A stretch of 47,055 nt of DNA from JBAYJM01 sp041665065 (GCA_041665065.1 JBAYJM010000006.1:1-47055); one strand, 5' to 3'; positions 1 through 7,633 are shown, counted from the first letter of the stretch. Made by a program: numbers and translations. The notes: generated by a model from the letters alone, not told the origin.

Positions 1-174
1 ATTGTAATGTCTGGCGGATCGAGTCTGCTTAGAAATATTGATAAATTAATTACTCAATATACTGGCATATCGGCTTATGTTGCGGAAGATGCTCTGTATT
101 GCGTAGCGAAGGGGACTGGTATTGCTTTGGAGAATTTGGAGAGTTATAAGAGAAGTATTTTGGCTACGAAGTAG
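1..174 (+). CDS. mreB: MreB, C-terminal fragment (cut by window start)
   Basis: The first 57 codons in frame 1, before the TAG at 172-174, read as the end of the actin-like shape protein MreB. Visible are the adenosine-binding loop (MSGGSSLLRNIDKLI, matching the family's LTGGGxLLRGLDKLL) and the closing AEDALYCVAKGTGIALENL helix. MreB polymerises under the membrane and organises lateral wall synthesis. The sequence is closer to canonical MreB than the second mreB-like gene at 9315, so this genome has two paralogs. The start lies outside the window. The identification is firm for so short a piece. Confidence 0.88.
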   Translation: MVMSGGSSLLRNIDKLITQYTGISAYVAEDALYCVAKGTGIALENLESYKRSILATK

Positions 175-180
175 TTGCTT

Positions 181-270
181 TTTTCCTCCCCTTACCAGGG
201 GAGGCTAGGAGGGGTTTGCCGAGGCTTACTGTCATTGCGAGGAGCGTAGCGACGTGGCAATCTCGTGGAA
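181..270. repeat. two short palindromic repeats after mreB
   Basis: The first is a perfect hairpin: CCTCCCCT at 185-192 pairs with AGGGGAGG at 197-204 around a TACC loop. The second, at 230-268, begins TGTCATTGCGAGGAGCG and ends GCAATCTCG. It is an imperfect palindrome of a type found dispersed in many bacterial genomes. They may act as transcript ends for mreB, but the T-tracts are poor. No gene is seen here. Confidence 0.55.
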
Positions 271-300
271 TAAGTAGAATGTATTTTAAAAGTCATTTCC

Positions 301-490
301 ACTTTTCTTTTTTTAACAAAAGAAAAGCTGGACAAAAGAAAAAAGCGTTCGCCGTTTAAAAATCATGGCCAAATTTTTCACTCTCTCACTAAAACAGCCA
401 ACGCCTCTGCTGAGGCTAGGGCTGTTTCTTAACGTTCGCTTCGTAAAAAATTGGCACAAGATTTTTAAGGCTAACAAGGGACGGGAATAA
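301..490. repeat. 190-bp palindromic dispersed repeat, copy 1
   Basis: This block recurs, with scattered differences, at 14259-14450 in the same orientation. Landmarks shared by both copies are an AACAAAAGAAAA run, AAAAATCATGGCCAAATTTT, AAAACAGC(C/T)AACGCCTCTGCTGAGGC and TTCGCTTCGTAAAAAATT. The centre folds: AAACAGCC-type sequence pairs with the GGCTGTTT side around GCCTC/GAGGC. The outer AAAAATC arms are imperfect inverted repeats, so the unit resembles a MITE or REP-type element. No coding capacity is evident. Both copies sit just after the 3' end of a host gene (mreB, greA). Confidence 0.75.
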
Positions 491-519
491 GATAATGTAA
501 TTTAAATTTAAATTTAAAT

Positions 520-561
520 AAAAAAGACTCTGGCCGAAGAGGGCGATACTTCGGCGCAGAG
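520..561 (-). terminator. intrinsic terminator of the 580-705 gene
   Basis: Read on the minus strand, CTCTGCGCCGAAG (561 to 549) pairs with CTTCGGCCAGAG (539 to 528) and is followed by TCTTTTTT. It lies 19 nt after the stop codon of the small gene. Its base and tail closely resemble the terminator at 1244-1295. Confidence 0.8.
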
Positions 562-579
562 CGTGTGTTGCGAGTTTCG

Positions 580-705
580 TCATGGGATCTCCTTAAATAT
601 TGGCGCTAGTGCGCAAATTAGTGTAGTGACTGCCACTACAATCAACGCAACTATCGCTATTGGTTTCGCCAACGAATCAAGTACGGGAATGTGATTGTGT
701 GGCAT
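580..705 (-). CDS. small single-pass membrane protein, 41 aa
   Basis: A complete small gene: an AGGAGG SD site lies 6 nt before the ATG (703-705), followed by 41 codons and a TGA. The peptide starts MPHNHIPVLDSLAKP, followed by one hydrophobic helix (about residues 16-37, IAIVALIVVAVTTLICALAP) and a short IFKEIP tail. It has its own promoter (726-754) and terminator (520-561). The codons are GC-richer than those of the neighbours. A second SD (AAGGAG) and ATG overlap the stop at 581-583 as ATGA, but that downstream frame runs into the terminator and is probably not a gene. Function is unknown. No homolog is recognised. Confidence 0.6.
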   Translation of the reverse strand: MPHNHIPVLDSLAKPIAIVALIVVAVTTLICALAPIFKEIP

Positions 706-725
706 AATCAATCCTCCTGTATATT

Positions 726-754
726 AATATATTCTTATATTTAATTTAATTCAA
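726..754 (-). promoter_or_regulatory. sigma70-type promoter of the 580-705 gene
   Basis: On the minus strand, TTGAAT (754-749), a 17-bp spacer and TATATT (731-726) lie upstream of the SD site of the small membrane protein. Confidence 0.6.
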
Positions 755-766
755 GTTTAGAGTAAT

Positions 767-1243
767 ATGAAAGATATTTATCAAATATTAAATGATTTAG
801 AGATTGAATATCAGAAGATTGATCATCCGGCTGTTTTTACTGTTGAGGAGGCTAAAAAGTATGACACACCGGGAGTTGGTCATTGCAAGAATTTATTTCT
901 AAGGAATAAAAAAGGAGACAAGCATTATTTATTTGTCTTGCCTAGCGAGAAGAGAGTTGATTTTAAAAAATTATCAGAGACTTTAAATGAAGATAGGTTA
1001 AGTTTTGCTTCTGATGAGCGATTGCAAAAATATTTAGGACTTACGGCTGGATCGGTTTCGCCATTTGGGATTATAAATGATGAAAATAATGAAGTGGTAG
1101 TTGTTTTAGATCAAGAATTGTTTAATGAAGAAAAGTTAGGTTTTCATCCGAATATAAATACTGCAACATTGATAATTAATAGTGATGATTTAAAAAAGTT
1201 TATTGATAAGATTGGAAATAAAGTATTGCAAATTGAAATTTAA
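767..1243 (+). CDS. YbaK/ProX-type aminoacyl-tRNA deacylase (Ala-tRNA(Pro) editing)
   Basis: 158 residues spanning one complete YbaK/EbsC domain. Enzymes of this family act in trans in the cytosol, removing alanine or cysteine wrongly attached to tRNA-Pro. The opening (YQILNDLEIEYQKIDHPAVFTVEEA) matches the PrdX/ProX group. Also visible are CKNLFLRNKKG, the LPSEKRVDFKKL strand with its conserved lysine, and the GSVSPFGIIND loop. ProX-type deacylases typically accompany ProRS enzymes that lack a cis-editing domain. The proS at 7843 is such an enzyme, so the two probably work together although they are 6.6 kb apart. There is no strong SD. The gene lies between two foreign-looking minus-strand cassettes. 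The choice between ProX and YbaK subgroup is an inference. Confidence 0.85.
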   Translation: MKDIYQILNDLEIEYQKIDHPAVFTVEEAKKYDTPGVGHCKNLFLRNKKGDKHYLFVLPSEKRVDFKKLSETLNEDRLSFASDERLQKYLGLTAGSVSPFGIINDENNEVVVVLDQELFNEEKLGFHPNINTATLIINSDDLKKFIDKIGNKVLQIEI

Positions 1244-1295
1244 ATAAAAAAAAGACTCCGGCCAGGCGATCGATTGATCTGCCTGGGCGCGGAGT
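1244..1295 (-). terminator. intrinsic terminator of the 1316-1502 gene
   Basis: On the minus strand, ACTCCGCGCCCAGGC (1295 to 1281) pairs with GCCTGGCCGGAGT (1267 to 1255), followed by CTTTTTTTTATTT. It abuts the stop codon of the deacylase gene on the other strand. It shares its stem base and tail with the terminator at 520-561. Confidence 0.8.
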
Positions 1296-1315
1296 ATTGC
1301 CTGAAGGTGGTGGCA

Positions 1316-1502
1316 TTATCTCATTGGCGTGGTGACGGTGTGGGGCTCTGTTGCCCGCCGTTGATCTTCTTGAATTCTTTGGTTTAACCCACACCATAAT
1401 CCAAATGAAACTAGCACAAGCTGCGATGAACACCATCGACATAACGATGTGAAACGTTGCGCTGTTTGCTTCTGAGGTGGTCATCTTTGGTTTATTATCC
1501 AT
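1316..1502 (-). pseudogene. small membrane protein with a probable frameshift
   Basis: From the ATG at 1502 the frame gives MDNKPKMTTSEANSATF and then a convincing membrane helix (HIVMSMVFIAACASFIWIMVWV). In that frame it continues past the terminator to 1200, which is unnatural. Dropping one A from the AAA run at 1383-1385 gives instead a hydrophilic tail NQRIQEDQRRATEPHTVTTPMR. This ends at a TAA (1316-1318) just before the terminator, as expected of a real gene. I therefore read it as a roughly 60-residue single-pass membrane protein with a one-base indel, natural or a sequencing error. An in-frame ATG six codons upstream (1520) is an alternative start. Codon use is GC-rich compared with the neighbours. 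Function is unknown. Confidence 0.5.
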
Positions 1503-1550
1503 AGCTATCCAGCCTTTCATTTTGTGGTCCGTTTGAGTAACCGTAAATAA

Positions 1551-1579
1551 TTATTATCATATTTTAGGCAAAATTGCAA
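1551..1579 (-). promoter_or_regulatory. promoter of the 1316-1502 gene
   Basis: On the minus strand, TTGCAA (1579-1574), 17 bp and TAATAA (1556-1551) precede the small membrane-protein gene. Confidence 0.5.
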
Positions 1580-1593
1580 TTTATTAAAATATT

Positions 1594-2721
1594 ATGTTAA
1601 AAATAGGAATAGACGCCTCGCGCGCTAATAAAGATCAAAAAACTGGTACTGAATGGTACTCTTATTATGTTATTGAAGAATTGAAGAAATTACTGCAAAA
1701 TTCAGATAAAAAAGTGCTTCTTTACACAAACGAACCCCTTAAATCCAATCTTGGCAAAATGCCAAACTCCAATTGGCAAGAAAAGATTTTGAATTGGCCG
1801 CCAAAATACCTTTGGACGCAAATCCGGCTTTGGTGGGAATTGTTTAAGAACCCGCCTGATGTTTTGTTCGTGCCGGCTCATACCATTCCATTTTTGCCGA
1901 TTCCTAAAAAAACCAAAGTCTTAGTTAATGTCCATGACGTCGGATTTAAAAGATTTCCAAAATTATATAAGCCCATCCAAGTCTGGTATCATGATTTTAC
2001 GATGAAAAAAATCAAAAGCCGAGCTGACGTTATTATTACCATTTCAGAATTTTCCAAAAGAGAGATAATGGAGTTATACCAAGTCAACGCAGAAAAAATT
2101 AAAGTTGTTTATTTGAGTTTTGACAAAGAAAAATACAATGAGCAGACCAGAGAAATTCCTAAAGATGAAGTACTCGCAAAATTCAAAATCACTAAACCAT
2201 TTTTATTATTCTTAGGCAGGATAGAAATCAAGAAAAATATTTTGAATATGGCTAAGGCTTTTGCTTTGACTAAAGAAAACAATCCCGATTTGCAATTGGT
2301 TTTTGCGGGATCGACAGGCAATGGCTATGAAGAACTCCAATCATTAGTCAAAGATTTGAAAATTGAAGACGATGTAATTTTTACTGGTTATGTCACTGAA
2401 AAAGAAGCTCAAGTTTTAAATGCTAACGCCTCGATATTTTTGTTTACAACATTGTATGAAGGTTTTGGTATTCCAATTTTGCAATCAATGGCTTGCGGAA
2501 CGCCAGTTTTAATTTCTGATCTTGATGTCCATAATGAAATCGCCGGCGGAGTAGCAATTCCTGCTGATCCATATAATTCAGAAAAAATGGCGGAAAAAAT
2601 TAATCAGATGTTAAATGATGAAAATTTAAGGCAGGAATTGATTCAAAAAGGACTTGCGAGAGTCAAAGATTTTTCCTGGGAAAGAACAGCGCAAGAAATA
2701 CTCAAAATAATTTTTAATTAG
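1594..2721 (+). CDS. GT4-family glycosyltransferase
   Basis: 375 residues with the two-Rossmann GT-B layout of family 4 glycosyltransferases. These retaining enzymes move a sugar from a nucleotide-sugar to a lipid-linked or surface acceptor on the cytoplasmic face. The N-terminal domain opens MLKIGIDASRANKDQKTGTEWYSYY, the glycine-rich opening typical of the group. The linker carries ITISEFSKREIM. The C-terminal donor-binding domain has FLGRIEIKKN (about 205-215), FTGYVTEKEAQVL and the signature ATLYEGFGIPILQSMACGTPVL, whose EGFGIPxxE/Q segment binds the nucleotide-sugar. It is related in sequence to the enzyme at 45942, with the same opening and SWERTA/SWENSA end. Sugar and acceptor cannot be told. 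A -10-like TAAAAT lies just upstream. Confidence 0.9.
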   Translation: MLKIGIDASRANKDQKTGTEWYSYYVIEELKKLLQNSDKKVLLYTNEPLKSNLGKMPNSNWQEKILNWPPKYLWTQIRLWWELFKNPPDVLFVPAHTIPFLPIPKKTKVLVNVHDVGFKRFPKLYKPIQVWYHDFTMKKIKSRADVIITISEFSKREIMELYQVNAEKIKVVYLSFDKEKYNEQTREIPKDEVLAKFKITKPFLLFLGRIEIKKNILNMAKAFALTKENNPDLQLVFAGSTGNGYEELQSLVKDLKIEDDVIFTGYVTEKEAQVLNANASIFLFTTLYEGFGIPILQSMACGTPVLISDLDVHNEIAGGVAIPADPYNSEKMAEKINQMLNDENLRQELIQKGLARVKDFSWERTAQEILKIIFN

Positions 2722-2740
2722 TTGGTTAGGGCGGCTATTT

Positions 2741-3751
2741 ATGTTAAAATATATGAAGCATACGACTTTCAATTGGAAAATTTGCGGCCATGAAAATATT
2801 GTTGATTTTTTGGGATCTTCAATCGCAAATAATAACATGTCCCAAGCGTATTTGTTTTACGGACAAAGCGGATTGGGCAAATATTTCATGGCCAAAGAAT
2901 TTGGCAAAGCGGTTTTGTGCAATGATAATTTTAAGCCTTGTCAAAAATGTACCTCCTGCCAGCAAATAGAAAAGGGCGGTCATTTCGATTTTTTTGAGCT
3001 CAAAAGAATTGCTGATGAAGAGACAGGCAAGCTTAAAAGGGATATTTCAATGGAGCAGGTGAGGGATTTGATATCAAAGTTAAAGCAAGGATCGCTTCTT
3101 GGCGGGCACAAAGTTGCCATTATAAATGGAGCTCAATATTTAAATATTAATGGAGCCAATGCGCTGTTAAAAACGCTTGAAGAGCCAACTTTAAAGACTG
3201 TTATTATATTAATTGTCGATGATATTTCAAGGATTCCCAAAACAGTAGTATCGCGTTGCCAGCCGATAAAATTTTTGCCAGTATCAATTAAAAAAATTGA
3301 ATCATATTTGATCCAATTAGGAGCAGAAAAAGATGAGGCAAAGATTCTTTCCAGAATTTCTAATGGTCTTCCCGGCAAGGCGATTGATTTCTATTATAAT
3401 GCGGATTTAAGGAATGACTATTTGAAAGATGTTAATAATTTCTTGGCGCTTATTAGCATGCCGCTAAGCCAAAGATGGAAAATTGTTAATGAAATTTTAA
3501 GCGGTAATGCTGATGGAGAAATAGTATTTGATAATTTTTTATGTTTGGCCAGGGATTTGCTGCTTATAAATAATTCAAATGAAACGTCAGCCTCAAATTT
3601 TAACTTTCTAGAAAAAGAAAGTGCCATTGCTTCGCAACAGGATGAAAAAACAATTGAAAAGATAATAGAAAATATAAAATTTGCGAAATTAGCACTAAGA
3701 CAAAATATAAGTTTTAAAAACGCGTTAGAAAATCTAATAATAAATTTATGA
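2741..3751 (+). CDS. holB: DNA polymerase III delta' subunit
   Basis: 336 residues of a clamp-loader AAA+ protein, the delta' subunit that helps open the sliding clamp onto primed DNA. Visible in order are WKICGHENIVDFL (family opening), the P-loop GQSGLGKYF, and a four-cysteine zinc module (CNDNFKPCQKCTSC). Next come the sensor-like NGAQYLNINGANALLKTLEEP, the delta'/gamma hallmark (ALLKxLEEP), and VVSRCQPIKF. Length is usual. An alternative start is ATG at 2753 (MKHTTFNWK); the upstream ATG overlaps a TAAAAT hexamer. The stop overlaps the next start as ATGA (3748-3751), implying translational coupling and an operon with the lipoprotein and frr. Confidence 0.9.
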   Translation: MLKYMKHTTFNWKICGHENIVDFLGSSIANNNMSQAYLFYGQSGLGKYFMAKEFGKAVLCNDNFKPCQKCTSCQQIEKGGHFDFFELKRIADEETGKLKRDISMEQVRDLISKLKQGSLLGGHKVAIINGAQYLNINGANALLKTLEEPTLKTVIILIVDDISRIPKTVVSRCQPIKFLPVSIKKIESYLIQLGAEKDEAKILSRISNGLPGKAIDFYYNADLRNDYLKDVNNFLALISMPLSQRWKIVNEILSGNADGEIVFDNFLCLARDLLLINNSNETSASNFNFLEKESAIASQQDEKTIEKIIENIKFAKLALRQNISFKNALENLIINL

Positions 3752-4821
3752 AATCAAAGATTAATTTTTTAATCTTAGGCTTGGCCATCACCGTTATCTT
3801 GAGTGGCTGTACATTGTCCCAATCGGGATCCAAAAGCTCTAAAACATATGACGGCGGCATATGGCGATCAACAGATTCCGGCAAGTTATGGAGCCAAATT
3901 GTTGCTGTCCCGACCGCTACCGGCAAAACGGCTACCATAGCCAATGTTGATGTTAGAAAAATAATCTTTGATCCGTCGGACAGCTCGGCAATTTATCTGA
4001 CCACAGAAAATAACGGAATCATTTACAGTTATGACGGTGGCAATAGCTGGATGCAATTTAAAAAAATCAATACGGGTAAAATTTATTCTCTTGCCATTGA
4101 TCCAAAAGACAAGTGCAACCTATACGTTGTCGGGGAAAATAAATTATTCAAGTCAACTGATTGCGGGAGATCTTGGGTGATGACCTATTTTCACCAAAAG
4201 GACAATGTTTTAATGACAGACGTTATTATTGACAGCTTTAATAGTCAGGTGGTTTATATGGCTGACAGTATCGGTGAAATATTTAAAAGCACAAATGGCG
4301 GCCAGACCTGGAACACGATTTTCAGAGAGCCAAATTCTAATTTATTTGCCGAACTCGTCATGAGTCCGAAAGATAGCAGGATAATTTACGCCGCGACTTG
4401 GCAAAAAGGTATATATAAGACAGTTAACGGCGGTCAAAGCTGGGAATCGTTGGGTGAGGGATTGTCATCATATTCAAACAGTTCCGAATATAAAAAATTA
4501 ATAATTGATAAATCATCACCTGATAACTTGATTTTAGCATCAAAATTTGGCATTCTTAGGAGCAAGGATGCAGGAAAGAGTTGGGAAATAGTGCCTATAT
4601 TGCAAGCCACCGGACAAACAAATATCTATGCTATTGTCGTAAACCCCAAAAATATCAAAGAAATTTATTACACCACAGAAAATACTTTAGTAAAATCAGT
4701 AGACGGAGGCAATAGTTGGTCATCCTCAAAGTTGCCGTTTGCCAGACTTGCAAATGTCATGGCGATAAACTATGATAATCCAACCATCCTCTATATTGGC
4801 ACAAAAAATCCGCAAAATTAA
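3748..4821 (+). CDS. lipoprotein with Asp-box (BNR/sortilin-like) repeats
   Basis: 357 residues. A lipoprotein signal peptide ends in LSGC (Cys21), so the protein should be anchored outside the membrane. The rest is a beta-propeller-like series of Asp-box motifs (S-x-D/N-x-G-x-x-W): STDSGKLW, SYDGGNSW, STDCGRSW, STNGGQTW, TVNGGQSW, SKDAGKSW and SVDGGNSW. Seven such boxes fit the YCF48/sortilin/sialidase-type fold. The family is structural and includes assembly factors and glycosidases. No sialidase catalytic arginine triad or acid/base pair is recognisable, so a binding or scaffold role is more likely than an enzyme. It starts inside the holB stop codon and is followed 14 nt later by frr. Confidence 0.8.
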   Translation: MKSKINFLILGLAITVILSGCTLSQSGSKSSKTYDGGIWRSTDSGKLWSQIVAVPTATGKTATIANVDVRKIIFDPSDSSAIYLTTENNGIIYSYDGGNSWMQFKKINTGKIYSLAIDPKDKCNLYVVGENKLFKSTDCGRSWVMTYFHQKDNVLMTDVIIDSFNSQVVYMADSIGEIFKSTNGGQTWNTIFREPNSNLFAELVMSPKDSRIIYAATWQKGIYKTVNGGQSWESLGEGLSSYSNSSEYKKLIIDKSSPDNLILASKFGILRSKDAGKSWEIVPILQATGQTNIYAIVVNPKNIKEIYYTTENTLVKSVDGGNSWSSSKLPFARLANVMAINYDNPTILYIGTKNPQN

Positions 4822-4835
4822 TAATAAAATTTTAT

Positions 4836-5387
4836 ATGAGTATCATTGAAAACCATTTAGGAGATTTCAGTAGCGCAATAGACCATTTCAGGCAGGACAT
4901 TTCCACTCTAAAAACAGGCAGGGCAAATCCGGGAATTTTAGATAATGTAAGGGTTGAGGCTTATGAGTCAATGACGCCACTCAATCAAACGGCTTCGATT
5001 ACCGTGCCGGACGCCAGATGTATTTTGATCCAACCCTGGGACAAGAGTATTTTGAAAAATATTGAAAAAGCGATAAACGAATCGGGATTGGGTTTAAATC
5101 CAGTCAACGAGGGAGATAAAATTAGAATTACAATTCCGCAAATGACCGAAGAATCCCGAAAGGATATTGTCAAAATTTTAAATCAAAAAGCTGAGCAGGC
5201 TAAGATAGCGGTCAGGCTTGTAAGGGACAAGGTAAAGGAAGAAATTTTGGAAGCTGAAAAAAATAAAGAATTTGGAGAAGATGAAAAACATTCTTTGTTG
5301 GAAAATTTGGATAAAAAAACTTCAGAGTTTAATGAAGAAATAAAAGGCATTGTAGAGGTTAAAGAACAGGAGATAATGACAATTTAA
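4836..5387 (+). CDS. frr: ribosome recycling factor
   Basis: 183 residues, the usual length. RRF splits post-termination ribosomes together with EF-G. The family pattern is clear: the N-terminal helix with LKTGRANPGILDNVRVEAY (the family's RTGRAxPxxL), LNQTASITVPDARCILIQPWD, and GLNPVNEGDKIRITIPQMTEESRKDIVKIL. The C-terminal long helices are rich in Lys and Glu. It sits in a holB-lipoprotein-frr-rseP run. In many bacteria frr follows pyrH and precedes membrane-biogenesis genes; pyrH is not seen here. Confidence 0.97.
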   Translation: MSIIENHLGDFSSAIDHFRQDISTLKTGRANPGILDNVRVEAYESMTPLNQTASITVPDARCILIQPWDKSILKNIEKAINESGLGLNPVNEGDKIRITIPQMTEESRKDIVKILNQKAEQAKIAVRLVRDKVKEEILEAEKNKEFGEDEKHSLLENLDKKTSEFNEEIKGIVEVKEQEIMTI

Positions 5388-5396
5388 AATTAAGCT

Positions 5397-6554
5397 ATGA
5401 TTATAACCCTGATAATATTTTTAATCGTTTTGTCTCTCTTGGTATTTGTCCATGAACTTGGGCATTTTTGGACTGCGCGTAGATTTGGGGTGAGAGTTGA
5501 TGAGTTTGGATTCGGCATACCGCCGAGAATTTGCGGCATCCAAAAAATCGGCAAGAAATGGAAGTTTACTTGGGGTGGTCGGCAGATTACAAATGAAGAG
5601 CCAGTCATATACTCACTTAACTGGATACCAATTGGCGGGTTTGTAAAAATAAAAGGAGAAAATGGTGAAGATGTGGCTGCAAATGACAGTTTTCCATCTA
5701 AACCGATTGGCAAAAGAATATTAATTATTGCAGCAGGGGTGATAATGAATGTTGTTTTGTGCATTGTTTTATTGGCAATCGGTTATGGATTTGGAATGCC
5801 CGGGGCGGTAGAGGGCCAATCTAAATACGCAAAGATTTCAAATGTCCAAATGCAGGTTGTGCAGGTGCTCAAAGATTCTCCAGCCGAAAAATCAGGATTA
5901 AAGATGGGTGATGAATTAATGTCAGTAGGCGGCATTGGAATTAAGTCGGTGGATAGTTTGCATGATTTGTTAGCCAGCAAAGAAGGCCAGTCAGTTCGAG
6001 TTGATTTGGTTAGGGCGGGCCAAAATATTTCTGTTGATATTACGCCTCAAAAAATTAACGATAATGTCAGTTTGGGAATCGGATTGGTGCAGACTGGCAT
6101 CATCAGGTATCCTTGGTATATTGCAATTTGGCAAGGTGTAAAAACCACCTTTGTCTGGGTATGGTTGATTGTAGCTGCATTATTTTCCATCCTTAAAAAT
6201 CTGATAATTCATAAGCCTTTGGGCATTGAGCTTTCCGGACCAATTGGAATCGCAGTTATGACCGGCCAGGCGGCTAAGTTGGGATGGGTGTATCTCCTTC
6301 AGTTTACGGCTTTACTTTCAATTAATCTTGCTATTGTAAATATTTTACCTTTTCCAGCGCTTGATGGAGGAAGGATTTTATTTTTAATTGTTGAAAAATT
6401 TCGAGGCCGGGCCATGAAACAAAAATGGGAAAACATGGCAAACAATATTGGATTTTTAATATTGCTAGGATTAATCATTGCGGTTTCTTTCAGGGACATT
6501 ACAGTTTACGGCGGAAGAATCGTCGGGGCATTTAAAGGATTAATTGGACTATAA
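5397..6554 (+). CDS. rseP: site-2-type intramembrane zinc metalloprotease (RseP/RasP, M50)
   Basis: 385 residues. The first membrane helix carries the zinc-binding HELGH (about residues 18-22, LVFVHELGHFW). A PDZ domain lies in the middle (VLKDSPAEKSGLKMGDELMSVGGI, about 155-180). The last part has the third zinc ligand in NILPFPALDGGRILFL, within a hydrophobic segment. A final membrane helix (NIGFLILLGLIIAVSF) follows. Such proteases cut membrane-embedded substrates, usually anti-sigma factors or leftover signal peptides. It starts 9 nt after frr and is probably in the same operon. The N-terminal and central parts are of normal size. Confidence 0.93.
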   Translation: MIITLIIFLIVLSLLVFVHELGHFWTARRFGVRVDEFGFGIPPRICGIQKIGKKWKFTWGGRQITNEEPVIYSLNWIPIGGFVKIKGENGEDVAANDSFPSKPIGKRILIIAAGVIMNVVLCIVLLAIGYGFGMPGAVEGQSKYAKISNVQMQVVQVLKDSPAEKSGLKMGDELMSVGGIGIKSVDSLHDLLASKEGQSVRVDLVRAGQNISVDITPQKINDNVSLGIGLVQTGIIRYPWYIAIWQGVKTTFVWVWLIVAALFSILKNLIIHKPLGIELSGPIGIAVMTGQAAKLGWVYLLQFTALLSINLAIVNILPFPALDGGRILFLIVEKFRGRAMKQKWENMANNIGFLILLGLIIAVSFRDITVYGGRIVGAFKGLIGL

Positions 6555-6561
6555 TTAAATT

Positions 6562-6933
6562 ATGAAAATACAAATACCTGACAATTTAAATCCCGTAGAT
6601 GCTATAAGAAGATGCGGTTATGGAATGGTCAATGACCGTCGAGCTGAACAAGTGAGTTTTTCACGCCGGCTTGGGCAGGGGATATACCCTCGTTTTCATG
6701 TTTATATTAATGATCGAGTTATAAATTTGCATTTGGATCAAAAACAAGCAAGCTATGAGGGCTCCAGTGCCCATAGCGGGGAGTATGATAGTGAAGTGGT
6801 ACTTCGTGAGGGAGATAGGATTAAAGAGCTTTTAGATAAAAATTCAGCCGAACAGCTTGGTTCAGATATGGAAGAATTTGAAAAGGGAGAAGAGAAAGAA
6901 GAGAAAAAAGGATTTTGGGGTTGGTTTAAATAA
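6562..6933 (+). CDS. conserved small protein of unknown function
   Basis: 123 residues. The start (MKIQIPDNLNPVDAIRRCGYG) is followed by a basic beta-rich part (VSFSRRLGQGIYPRFHVYINDRVINLHLDQKQ). A histidine/serine loop (YEGSSAHSGEYDSEVV) comes next. The end is a charged linker (EEFEKGEEKEEKKGFWGWFK). It looks like a small cytosolic domain with a basic aromatic tail. It follows rseP by 7 nt, and a terminator lies behind it, so it ends the frr-rseP transcript. I recall similar short proteins in Parcubacteria, but cannot assign a function. Confidence 0.75.
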   Translation: MKIQIPDNLNPVDAIRRCGYGMVNDRRAEQVSFSRRLGQGIYPRFHVYINDRVINLHLDQKQASYEGSSAHSGEYDSEVVLREGDRIKELLDKNSAEQLGSDMEEFEKGEEKEEKKGFWGWFK

Positions 6934-6949
6934 TTTTTATTATTTGTGG

Positions 6950-6974
6950 GGACGCTGATGAGGCGTTTTTTTTA
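6950..6974 (+). terminator. terminator after the rseP operon
   Basis: GACGC (6951-6955) and GGCGTT (6962-6967) form a short stem followed by eight T residues. It lies about 20 nt after the last stop codon of the run. Confidence 0.6.
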
Positions 6975-7000
6975 TTTATTAAAGCAAAAATAAGTTTTAG

Positions 7001-7038
7001 AAACAAAAGAACCCTCACCGTAACGCGTGTGTGAGGGG
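7001..7038 (-). terminator. terminator of the minus-strand lipoprotein gene
   Basis: On the minus strand, CCCTCAC pairs with GTGAGGG around a GC-rich loop (7012-7037), followed by TTCTTTTGTTT. It lies about 30 nt after the stop at 7068. Confidence 0.65.
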
Positions 7039-7067
7039 CAAGTTTTACAGACCTTGCGACTGCGGAT

Positions 7068-7535
7068 CTAGGGATTGACTCGAACCTTCTCCTTGGATTT
7101 GTCGAAGTAGCGATTGCCTTGCGCATCCTTCCAATATCCTGGAGTGTCCGAAATTGGTTTGATTTCGGTTGGAGGCATGATATGAATGAACATCCTCTCT
7201 TTTGGTGGCGCGAGGACAGGAATCTCGTCAGGGGAGTAGATCATCCATGCAGCTTTCAAAGTCGTGAAGGCATCCATGGTTGCTCGGAAGTCTTCATTGC
7301 GTCTTTTCGCGATTTCTATCACGACTTCCAAGTTTGCGGGGCTGACGCCATCCCTGAACCACGATTTCGTCGGGTCGATAGGTTTCTTGTTCAGGTAGTC
7401 CATGCCCATTTGGACTTTTGTCTCATCGGGCGGCGTGGGTGGCAAGCTGGCGAAGTGGGTCAGTAATCCGGAACACGAAATGATGATTAACGCCATAATC
7501 ACCAGGCCAAGCCGTATTTTTGTGCCCTTCTTCAT
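7068..7535 (-). CDS. putative lipoprotein, foreign-looking orphan gene
   Basis: 155 residues from the ATG at 7535, chosen because it gives a proper lipoprotein signal (MKKGTKIRLGLVIMALIIISC) and has GGGAG 7 nt upstream. An in-frame ATG at 7598 adds 21 residues. It lies 6 nt after the -10 box and would be leaderless, so it remains possible. The mature part is hydrophilic and proline-rich (SLPPTPPDETKV, SPDEIPVLAPPKERM, KDAQGNRYFDKSKEKV). Codon use is unlike the host: Phe is nearly always TTC, with many GAC, AAC, ATC and GTC. The gene stands alone with its own promoter (7605-7633) and terminator (7001-7038), against the direction of its neighbours. Function is unknown. Confidence 0.7.
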   Translation of the reverse strand: MKKGTKIRLGLVIMALIIISCSGLLTHFASLPPTPPDETKVQMGMDYLNKKPIDPTKSWFRDGVSPANLEVVIEIAKRRNEDFRATMDAFTTLKAAWMIYSPDEIPVLAPPKERMFIHIMPPTEIKPISDTPGYWKDAQGNRYFDKSKEKVRVNP

Positions 7536-7604
7536 TTTTTTCTCCCGTCCTAAGGACGATAAACCGTGTTTCTCAAAGTAGTCCTCGTTGGACCACATAG
7601 AGAC

Positions 7605-7633
7605 ATTATATCATATTTAGACAAAAAAGTCAA
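7605..7633 (-). promoter_or_regulatory. strong promoter of the 7068-7535 gene
   Basis: On the minus strand, TTGACT (7633-7628), a 17-bp spacer and a perfect TATAAT (7610-7605). Transcription would start at about 7598, exactly at an in-frame ATG. Confidence 0.75.

Noticed and set aside
581..583. Second small gene starting at ATGA after the 41-aa membrane protein
   Set aside because: Despite an AAGGAG, the frame runs through the terminator hairpin and into the dispersed repeat.
2722..2750. Promoter TTGGTT-17-TAAAAT in front of holB
   Set aside because: The start site would fall inside the coding region, after both possible start codons, so it is probably chance.
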